Assembly (NCBI RefSeq): GCF_037325665.1
Contig: NC_090259.1
Coordinates: forward strand, 37,629,107 to 37,693,106
Source of the DNA: Littorina saxatilis
Lineage: Eukaryota; Mollusca; Gastropoda; Littorinimorpha; Littorinidae
Length of the DNA: 64,000 nt
Direction: 5' to 3'
Positions within the stretch are counted from its first letter, which is position 1; each line of letters opens with the position of its first letter. Position numbers and translations under genes: made by a program. Below are positions 27,001 through 38,400 of this stretch, piece by piece. The notes under the pieces are model-generated. The model did not search any database, was not told the DNA's origin, and saw nothing but the letters and a program-made list of their open reading frames with translations.

Positions 27001-29454
27001 GCTTTGCTTACATATAAAAAAGTTAAAGCTATGCAGGTCACTAATTCAAGGTCTGATAGAACAATGACTGTCTCATTCTGTGTCAAATGTCCTATTTTTG
27101 TAAACATGACAAACTGTAAATAAAGTATATATATATATATATATATTTATTGAAATAAACAAATGTTTTCCACCTCTACAAATATTATGTTTCAGTTGGC
27201 GATGCAGAGTTACGACACTTTCCAGAAGTTGTTACAGGTAAAAGGGAATGATTGAAACTCCTGTGTGTGTGTCTGTTTAAAACTGCAAAGACTCTTTACA
27301 AGTTTTATTGCTGAGTTGTATGGTTTTGCTTCTTCAATTCAGAAGATTTCTTTACAGTTTGTTTTATGACAAAGCGTCTGTTGTAATAGTGGTAATGACA
27401 AGAACAGGCATGGTATACATCTCCATGGTTTTGTGGAAATCGGCAACAAAACAGAAATCCTAAACCTCTGATTTTGTATGATTGCTTCCAGAAAAAGCCA
27501 GAAGTTAGTATACATGTTGTTTTTTTTTATTTCCAGAGCTGCGTGTGGATAGTGGCAGGGTGCCTCATGGGAGGAGAGAAACGAAACAAGGAAAAAGCCA
27601 GGTAATTCCTTGACTATTTGCTTTTACATAACATACTACCCCAAGCACATGTACACCTGGAGAGGAAAATCAACTAGGGTTTCACAGATTCTAACTAACT
27701 TGTTGATTTCCAGTGTTCTCAAGAGAATTTCTGGTTTTCTTGTTTCTTCCCAGTGTGATTTTTAAGCTACACTGGAACCCCAATTTTTAGATTTCCCCTT
27801 TGAAGACCTTGGCAGGTTTAAAATAAGGAGGGGGGGAGAGGGGGGCGTCCGCTGTAGCCCATCAGTTACAGAAGGTGGAATATTGGGCAACCTATACACA
27901 TTATTTGAAATTACGTTGAGAGTAAATCAGATCTGATAAACAAAGGGAAGTAAGCACTGTAATTGCATACGACATGTGTAATGGAGTAAGTAAGAGTTAT
28001 TCGGAACCGGTCTTTTGGCACAAGCATTGAAATAAACAAACCACGTACCGTATTTGACGGACTACAAGCCGCGACTTTAAAAAATAAAAAAAATAAAAAT
28101 CGCATTGCGGCTTATAAAAAGATGAGGCTAAAACGTTACCTAAACTTGAATAGCATTCACCTAATGGAAGTCGCCGCGGATTTTCATTTCGCTCGATTAG
28201 CGATTACTGGTACTTTATTAGCTCTCTACTCAAGACTCGGTGTTTTTCTCTTTCTTTCGCGAATCTTCGTTTGTCAACAAGTCGTCGTGACAAGATAGTG
28301 TACAGAGAAACACCGGATGTATCAGGATCTCGCGCGCCGCGAGATTTCGTTTTTGTGTGTCTCGCGATAGTTGGAAGAGCGAGAGCCATCATGTTGTGTT
28401 TTCGTCTGCTCGAAATGTGCGCAAAAGTCGTAAATCATCCCCAAAAAGCTTATTCCGGGCGGGACTACATGTGTGTGTTGGTTACAAATTGTGTGTGTGT
28501 GATATTTTTCTTCAAACTTTTTCACTTTTCTTCTTTGTTTCACTTGTTTATTCTCGGAGCCCATTTCACCAAATACCGTTTGCCTGGTTGTTTTGATTGA
28601 TTGACACGATCTGATTATATTTTTTTCAACGGCGGCTAATATAGTGACGCGGCCTATACGTGGCTCGTCCCAATTTTTTAGTTAAAAGTCGGGGGTGCGG
28701 CTTATAAAACGGTGCGTCTTGTAATCCGTCAAATACGGTACGTCCTCTTTTTCTCTTCTTCTTGTTTTGAGAGTAAATCTGGTTAAATGTGGATATTCTA
28801 CAGGAAGAGATCAGAGTGGTTTTTTTTCCCCCTCCGATAACCATTGTTGTTTGTTGTGTTTGCAGAATCCGTAAAGGAATCAACATTCTGGTGTCGACAC
28901 CTGGACGGCTGTTAGATCACCTTCAGCACACAGACTGCCTCACGCTCCACAAAGTGCAGTGGCTGGTTCTAGATGAGGCAGACAGGTGGGTTGAGTGTTA
29001 TAGTTTGTGTCTGTGTGTCTGTCTGTTAGATCACCTTCAGCACACAGACTGCCTCACGCTCCACAAAGTGCAGTGGCTGGTTCTAGATGAGGCAGACAGG
29101 TGGGTTGAGTGTTATAGTTTCTTTGTATAGTGTCTGTTTGTTTGTTTGTCTGTCTGTCTGTTAGATCATGAGCAGGCTACAGATTGCCTCACCCTCACTC
29201 ATGTACAGTGGCTGGTGCTTGATGAGGCAGACAGGTGGGCTGAGTGTTATAGTTTGTGTGTGTGTCTGTCTGTTTGTCTGTCTGTTAGATCACTTTCAGC
29301 ACACAGACTGCCTCACCCTCCACAAAGTGCAGTGGCTGGTTCTTGATGAGGCGGACAGGTGGGTTGAGTGTTATTGTTAGTGTTTGTCTGTGTGTGTGTG
29401 TGTGTGTGTCTGTGTGTGTGTGTGTGTATGTGTTTGTCTGTGTGTGTGTGTGTG

Positions 29455-29491
<37 letters not shown>

Positions 29492-32400
29492 TGGATGAAT
29501 TGCAGCACACAGACCACACCAGAATGGAGACTGACATGTCTTGTTGATGCGTTACAACCACTTGTATGTGTGCAGACTGCTTGAACTGGGGTATGAGAAA
29601 GACATCGCCCAGATTGTCAGCATTCTGAATGAACGGCGCGGAGAGCAGAGGCAGACGATCCTCCTGTCAGCCACACTCACTGCTGGTCGGTATATTTCTT
29701 TTCTGCTTTTCAAGGAAATGTTTTCACCCTTACGGCTCTAATGTCGCAATTTTGCGACAGCATGTGTCAACCCTGTTGTTGCTTACTTGTCAAATGAAAG
29801 AATGGCTTTGTATATCATATGTAAAAAGAAAGCAAGTCAGTTGATCGACTGGTTCAAAACATATGAGCAGTTGAAGACCGAAACTAAGATTTTATGTGGC
29901 TGATAGTCATCTAGAAATCTAAAAGTCTAATGGTTGGGGCTCAAAAGGGTTGAAGCCTCCCTCTACCTGAAAACATATGTGCATGTCGATTGAACATTTC
30001 AGTCCTAAAAACTCTATCACTGTATGTTGGAGAACACTGGCTTGAACCCATTGTAATGTCTGAACAAGCTGGTACATGTACATTGTCTTCAGAGCAAAGT
30101 TCAGAATTTTTTTACAGCACCGTTTTTTTACTTTTTATTTTTTTATTACAAACAGTCACAAACTTACTTTTATTTGTAATTCAGGAAGAAAAAAAACAAC
30201 AATGTAAAGTTCTTATCTGCATGTGTTCTTGCTTGCACTGCAGCCAAATATGACCTGTGTTTAATGCACTGGCCTCACTATCTTCCTTATCCAAATATGA
30301 CCTGTGTTTAATGCACTGGCCTCACTATCTTCCTTATCCAAATATGACCTGTGTTTAATGCACTGGCCTCACTATCTTCCTTATCCAAATATGACCTGTG
30401 TTTAATGCACTGGCCTCACTATCTTCCTTATCCAAAAATAATTGTATCATAAGTGTTTATCTAAATCTAAATCATAAGTGTTTGTCTGTCTGTCTACGTA
30501 AAAGAACAGAGGGTCGTCGTACTAATAAATGTAACGTTTTGTTTTGTCAATAATTAAACGTTCCAATGGCCTAAAATTCTTGTTTTGGGGTTCACTCATT
30601 CACTGTCTTTTATTTTGCCTTTTACAATTGCAGGTGTGGAGAGGCTGGCTGGAATGACTCTCAAAGATCACGAGAGTATCGATGCCTCAGAGGAAGGCGG
30701 CGAACACTCGCCAGCAGACTCTGTCGGCCGAACAGACGGCGACACAAAGAACTCCATGTTTTCTCTGCCTGAAAAGCTGAGACAGCAGTTTGTCATGGTC
30801 CCGTGCAAGCTGAGGCTGGTCACTCTGGCTGCCTTTGTCCTGTGGAAATGCAAGGTATTGTCATCATTCATTTTCATTTTTATAACTTTATTGTTCCATC
30901 GCTGGGAAATTCGGGTCGCTTCCTCCCAATGGAAAGCTAGCAGGAACAGAGACGCGCTACCGGGGTGTATGCGTGTTTAGGTGTAATCAGCCACCTGCAT
31001 TTATGGCAGAATGACCGAGGTCTTTTACTTGCCACAGTGATGACACTGGGGTGGAATATGGATACCGTTTCTGAGTCTGCACATAAAGTTCCCGAACCTG
31101 TGACCCTAGGATGACAAGTCCAGTGCTGTACTAACTTTACTTTACTTTATTTGGTGTTTAAAGTCGTTTTCAACAATGAAGGTTATATCGCGATGGGGAA
31201 AGGGGGGAGATGGGATAGAGCCACTTGTTAATTGTTTCTTGTTCACAAAAGCACTAATAAAAAAATTGCTCCAGGGGCTTGCAACGTAGTACAATATATG
31301 ACCTTACTGGGAGAATGCAAGTTTCCAGTACAAAGGACTTATCATTTCTTACTTACTGCTTGACTAAAATCTTTACAAACATTGACTATATTCTATACAA
31401 GAAATACTTAACAAGGGTAAAAGGAGAAACAGAATCCGTTAGTCGCCTCTTACGACATGCTGGGGAGCATCGAGTAAATTGTTCCCCCTAAATCGCGGGG
31501 GGGGGCTGTGCTAACTGAGCTACCGGGCCCCTATACACATTCGACAGTGGCACCTCTCTTGTAAGACCTCGCTAATGCTTTCTCAGATATTCTGTTCATC
31601 ACCTCTGTAAATATTTCACCATTTTGTTTTTCCCTGGTGCCAGGAAAAGTCCCTGGTGCAAGACAGTCATAAATTGCTGAGAGAAGTTTCACTTTTGTAA
31701 GATTTATCTAAATCTGTGATGAAGCGGAAGCTTTAATTGATTATACGGCATTGGGCAAAACAAGTTTAACAGCTGGCAATGATGCAAGATATTGATAAAG
31801 TGGTCAATCTTAAGATCCCCAGATTGTATTATTTTGCACAAGAAAAAACATTCCGGGGGGGGGGGGGGGGGGGGGGATGTTTTGATAATGCCTTAATGAT
31901 TCATTTCAGACTGTTGCAACAGCTCATTTTGTGTATCATGTTTGTTTTCTAGATGCAGCCCCAGAAGAGCAAGATGGTGGTGTTTCTCAACACACAGGAC
32001 TCGGTGGAATTCCATCACCAGCTCTTCACTCAGGTCTTCAACCGGCACCCTGCAAAACAAAACTTGTGTGATGAAGACCACTTGCTGAAGAGCAGCAGAG
32101 ACACAAAACAGATTCAAGCGCTCGATTTGTTCAAGCTTCATGGAGATATGGCGCAGAAGGTAATATAGCTTCCACAAGCCTGCATTTGGTATGAATTTTT
32201 AGGGATTTACGAAACAACAAGACATGTATACAAATTCATTTTACTGTGAAATAATCAAAGTAAGAATGTTGCTAGAATTTTTCTTTGCCAGATTTGTCAA
32301 AATGGCCAGAGCGGTTTGGGCAAATTTTGGGGCTGACCAACAGGCCATTGTTCCCCATTCAAGAAACGTTTAGCTATGCTGCCAAAATGAGGGAAAAGTT

Positions 32401-35400
32401 TTTATTAATTCGAAATAACTTTATAAGTTTAGGCGCATTGCCGACTGCCTGGTGTAGAATTCCTTAGCAGTGGAATGTGAATTTTGTGTTTTACAATAAA
32501 CAAGCCATATTTTTATTTCCCTGTAAGACAATCGTGTGTCTCGTTTTTAAGTCGGCGTGCAATCTATTTTCATTCTCCTGTAAGACAATCGTGTGTCTCG
32601 TTTCTAAGTCAGCGTGCAATCTATTTTCATTCTCCTGTAAGACAATCGTGTGTCTCGTTTCTAAGTCAGCGTGCAATCTATTTTCATTCTCCTGTAAGAC
32701 AATCGTGTGTCTCGTTTCTAAGTCAGCGTGCAATCTATTTTCAAAACTCTCAAGTTTGTCGTCAGTAGTGATACAACCTCCAATTTGTTTATTTGCCTTT
32801 ATTAGGAGAGGACACAAGCCTTCCAGGAATTCACTGCAGCTTCTTCAGGTGTTCTGCTCTGCACCGTGAGTTGTCTCTCAACATGTTGCTTTTCTCATGT
32901 CTGTCTAATTTCAGCGGACGTTGTCATAAGATGATTTGATGAAAACGTAGAGTTTTATTTTATTTATGTTAGATGGTTTGTTGGTTAGTTAGTCATTCAT
33001 TCAGTTACTGAGTTAGTCTTGAGATTGACCTTTTACTATTTATGAATAGACATTTGTTTATGCTTTTCTTTCTGGGTCATTAAGAGCTCGCTAAATTAGT
33101 CACCCAGTTAGTTATTGAATATATCGTTTGCAGGATGTTGCTTCAAGGGAACTTTGGGGGGGGGGGGGGTTGGTAGATCAAGTTCCTATCTGTGGGATAT
33201 TCTTAGGATTTGTATAACTAAATGGATTGATACACGTTGCATTGTTGTTAAGTTCGTGAAATCATCGTTCTCTTGAACATTATTCTATGAAGCTAGAGTA
33301 GCAAACATTTAGTTTTGGTTTATATATTATGTATGACAAAAGGTAGAAGCATTCACTTTTCTTGTTTTTATTTGCAGGATGTTGCCGCAAGGGGCCTTCA
33401 CCTGCCCCGTGTAGACTGGATCGTTCAGTACACAACGCCAGGAGCCACAGTGGACTACATTCATCGCGTGGGGCGTACAGCCCGTGCAGGCAAACAGGGC
33501 AACGCTCTGCTCTTTCTCATGCCCAGCGAGGCAGGCTATGTGCAGGAGCTCAACAAACAGAAAATCAGGCATGTCTTGTTGATCCGTTTGTGGCAGTTTA
33601 CACCACTCAAATGATTAAGCAATCATTTAAGTCGATAGATACATAAATAATACATAAATTCATAAATCAACACTTTTCATTTTTGACATAACAGTGGATG
33701 ATGATTAGATGAAGTTCTGAAATAACTCTGGCGGGTTTGTATAGGTTGTGGACGAGTGAATGCTCTATGAAATTAGGAGGCACGTGAAAGGCCTATAATG
33801 TCACTCAGGAAAATGTGCCTCATATGAACAAAAAGTCTGAGAAAACAAGGTCTGAAAAAGGAGGGGGTCTTAAAAGGGGGGTTCCACTGTATTCTGTTTT
33901 AAAGAGAGTTGTTGCGCATGCTTTTTTCAGCTTGAGTGAGGTACCAATGAAGGATATTCTGATGATCCTCTTGAGAGCCATTCACGATCTACCACAGCAA
34001 AACAGAGATACAACGGTATGTTACTAATGCATTTACTGTATTTTCTGTGCTTGGGCTAGTATTCAACTGCACCAGATTTCCCAGGAGATGCATGGTGTTG
34101 CACCATGGCTGAATAAAGTCATTTTTGTATTGATTGTTCTTTTTCTAAGCAGTTTATTTGCTTTTTTCCAGAGAAAAGATATAGGATCTGCCTTCTCGTC
34201 GCCATAAATGGCGAACTCCGTGTTGTCCTTATTGCCGTACGCATTCCGCTCAGCAACTCTAAAATAAGTCGTGGTTCAAAACACTCATGGCAACGTGCTT
34301 CAAACGTACACCACCGATGGTGATTTCTTGCTCCGTCCCAGCTGTTGCAAGGGTAGCAGCATAGTTTCCAGCCAATTTTCATTCTGGACGAAGAAGAATG
34401 ACAAACTTGATCTTCCAATTCGTTCGTAGCAATAGCAGACGGCACTATCGACTCGCACTTTCTTTTTAAACTTCCGTCACGCCAGCCTCTGCAACTGATC
34501 TGATTTTACTCGATAATCATCTCCTTTGCGTGTCAAGCACTGAAATCGGGGCAAAACGTGTATTTAACTGAATTATCCACAAAGATATCCCAGGAAAATC
34601 GCAGCTGTAGATATTTCACATCGCCTTTGGCAAGATCTGGCGGAAATGAAGAATATTGCATTCTGGGAAGGCCGAATCGAACCGAACGAGACCGAGCATA
34701 AACGAAGTTTAATATCCGCGATTCGATTGGTCAGCAGCCAAAATTGCTCATACGGAATCTCCCGGAATCTTCATCGGTTCTCTTCGGCTCGATCATTGGA
34801 ATGTCTTCTAGTTGCTGTTACTAACGGCGCGAAATTCCCGTTGTCCGCGGTATGAACTGATCGTAGCAAAGAAAAGACAACTCATTCCAGTCATGCTAAC
34901 ATGACCACCGTTGACGATGTGTTTGACTCGCAGTCACCTCTCAAACATACGCATTTTTTTTGCTGTTTTGTGTTTGTTCAATACACAATTGCATACACAT
35001 ACATTGTTCATTTAGCCGTTTTGACCGTTTATGATTAATTCTGATCTAAAATCAGTACATCAGAGCAACCAGAAGAGGTTCAAAATCCAGAATCAGAAAG
35101 AAAACAAAAATGACCAGGGAACAAAAAAATCACTTTTTTGCCCTTAAATCATAGACACAAAAGTGCTTGTTCGTTTCAAGTACAGATTGTAAAAAAAGCC
35201 CAGCATTGAATCTTTATCCTTGTTGAATAAAGTTCAGTTCAGTTCTTGAGTAAGTGCAAAAGCTCTTTTTATATTTAGTCAAGTTTTGACTAAATATTTT
35301 AACATCGAGGGGGAATCGAAACGAGGGTCGTGGTGTATGTGCGTGTGTGTGTGTGTCTGTGTGTCTGTGTGTGTGTGTGTGTAGAGCGATTCAGACTAAA

Positions 35401-38400
35401 CTACTGGACCGATCTTTATGAAATTTGACATGAGTGTTCCTGGGTATGAAATCCCCGAACGTTTTTTTCATTTTTTTGATAAATGTCTTTGATGACGTCA
35501 TATCCGGCTTTTCGTGAAAGTTGAGGCGGCACTGTCACGCCCTCATTTTTCAACCAAATTGGTTCAAATTTTGGTCAAGTAATCTTCGACGAAGCCCGGG
35601 GTTCGGTATTGCATTTCAGCTTGGTGGCTTAAAAATTAATTAATGACTTTGGTCATTAAAAATCTGAAAATTGTAAAAAAAAATAAAAATTTATAAAACG
35701 ATCCAAATTTACGTTTATCTTATTCTCCATCATTTGCTGATTCCAAAAACATATAAATATGTTATATTCGGATTAAAAACAAGCTCTGAAAATTAAATAT
35801 ATAAAAATTATTATCAAAATTAAATTGTCCAAATCAATTTAAAAACACTTTCATCTTATTCCTTGTCGGTTCCTGATTCCAAAAACATATAGATATGATA
35901 TGTTTGGATTAAAAACACGCTCAGAAAGTTAAAACAAAGAGAGGTACAGAAAAGCGTGCTATCCTTCTTAGCGCAACTACTACCCCGCTCTTCTTGTCAA
36001 TTTCACTGCCTTTGCCGTGAGCGGTGGACTGACGATGCTACGAGTATACGGTCTTGCTGAAAAATGGCAGCTACTTGACTAAATATTATATTTTCGCCTT
36101 ACGCGACTTGTCTTCTTTATTTTTATTAATCATTATGTGATTGATCATGCTTGATATTGAATGATGTAACTTTCAGCGTCAGATGCCAAGAACGTATGAG
36201 GAAGCTTCCACCTTCATGCAAGACAGATTTGAGGAGAGTGTGCTCAGAGATGAAAGTCTGCAAACACTGGCCGCTAAAGGTAAGCATGTACAGTAGACAT
36301 CCCCTCCCCCCCCCCCCCACACACACACACACCAACACAACCCCCCTTCTGTAAGCACACAGGTAGACCCCCCAACACACACACACTACCCCGTGTACAC
36401 TACATTGGGGTGTGCACGTTAAAGATCCCACGATTGACAAAAGGGTCTTTCCTGGCAAAATTGTATAGGCATAGATAAAAATGTCCACCAAAATACCCGT
36501 GTGATTTGGAATAATAGGCCGTGAAAAGTAGGATATGCGCCGAAATGGCTGCGATCTGCTGGCCGATGTGAATGCGTGATGTATTGTGTAAAAAAATTCC
36601 ATCTCACACGGCATAAATAAATCGCATAAAATAAAAAAATAAAAAATAAATAAATCCCTGCGCTTAGAACTGTACCCAGGGAATACGCGCGATATAAGCC
36701 TCATATTGATTGATTGATTGACTACCCCGATACCCTCACCCCCACTGTATGCATGTACAGTAGACCCCCCCCCCAACACACGCACACCCTACCCCTCCAA
36801 TAACCATATAGGTAGACAACCCCCCCCCCCCCCCAACTCACACCACCCCCATACCCTCACCCCACCCCCACTGTAAGCATGTGCAGTAGAGCCCTCTCTC
36901 CTACATATATACAAACAACAAGAAATTAATTTCCAGAAATCGTCCATTGTTGCAGGTTACCAATCGTTTGTGAGAGCATACGCCACCTACCCCAGTCACT
37001 TGAAGGACATTTTCTCCATGAAAGACCTTCACCTTGGCCACGTTGCCAAGAGTTTCGCCCTTCGTAAAGCACCTTCAAACCTGCTCGGCGCTGCCAACAG
37101 AGGTCGAAGCAAGAGCAAAGGTCGCAAGTGGGATGGCAACCCTCGCCTGAAATTTGATGCTGACAAGACAAAGTAAGTACATTCAAGTTGTTGTTGCTGT
37201 AGCATTTCTTTCATTTTATTTCCTCTAATATCCCAATGCTGGAAATTCGAGTCGCTTCTTCCCGTTGGAAAGCTAGCAGCAAACTGAGTCGTGCTACCCA
37301 GGTGTATGCGTGTTTAGGTGTAATCAGTCACCTGCACTTATGGCAGAATGACCGAGGTCTTTTACGTGCCACTGTGGTGACACATGGGTGGGCATGGATA
37401 CTGTCTTGGAGTCTGCACATAAAGTTGACCTGTGTCCGTCCCTGCAGGGATTCTAACCTGTGGCCTCAGGATTACCAGTCCAGTGCCTTACCAACTGAGC
37501 TACCCAGCATCCCTACGGGATAATTAGCTCTTGCAGGGGGGAGGGGATGGAGATGGGGAGTACAGGGGGTGGGGGAGGGGGAAGCAGTTATATGCACAGT
37601 GGTGATATTTCTATACAGTGGAACCCCCTTTATTACCCATCCGCCAACACATGACTCCCTCACTTTTAAGTCCTTGCATTTTCAAATGTTCTGTATATAT
37701 ATGAAGTCTTATATCGCGCGCGTATCTCCAGACTCGGACTCAAGGCGCAGGGATCTCTTTATGCCGTGTGAGATGGAATTTTTTTACACAATACATCTCG
37801 CATTCACATTGACCAGCGGATCGCAGCCATTTCGGCGCATATCCTACTTTTCACGGCCTATTATTCCAAGTCACACGGGTATTTTGGTGGACATTTTTTA
37901 TCTATGCCTATACAATTTTGCCAGGAAAGACCCTTTTGTCAATTGTGGGATCTTTAACGTGCACACCCCAATGTAGTGTACACAAAGGGACCTCGGTTTT
38001 GTTTTTCATCTCATCCGAAAGACTAGCACTTGAACCCACCACCTAGGTTAGGAAAGGGGGGAGAAAATTGCTAACGCCCTGACCCAGGGTCGAACTCGCA
38101 ACCTCTCGCTTCCGAGCGCAAGTGCGTTACCACTCGGCCACCCAGTCTTGTTCTGTCCATAATCTCTGTAAATTTACCTCCATTTTAAGAGTTCCCCCCT
38201 TTTAAAACCTGATTTTTGGATGTTTCATGGGGGGGGGGGGCACTGTGTTGATCTTTGATGGACACAACCTGATATGTTACTAGGCTTGAAATCCAAGTTT
38301 TGGGATTGTTAAGAAAGAGTCTCTGTGTGATAATATGAAACACTCAAAAGGTGTGTGTGAATGTCTCTTTGTGTGTGTGTGTGTGTTTGTGTGTGTATGT

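Noticed and set aside
29025-29099. DEAD-exon copy as a complete alternative exon of its own
   Set aside because: It lacks an acceptor in the right phase: the available TTAG would shift the frame. It can be used only as a read-through extension of exon 8.
32477-32869. 130-codon ORF with repeated [19 protein letters not shown]
   Set aside because: It comes from the 57-bp intronic tandem repeat. DDX31 exon 12 lies inside its right end in another reading context.
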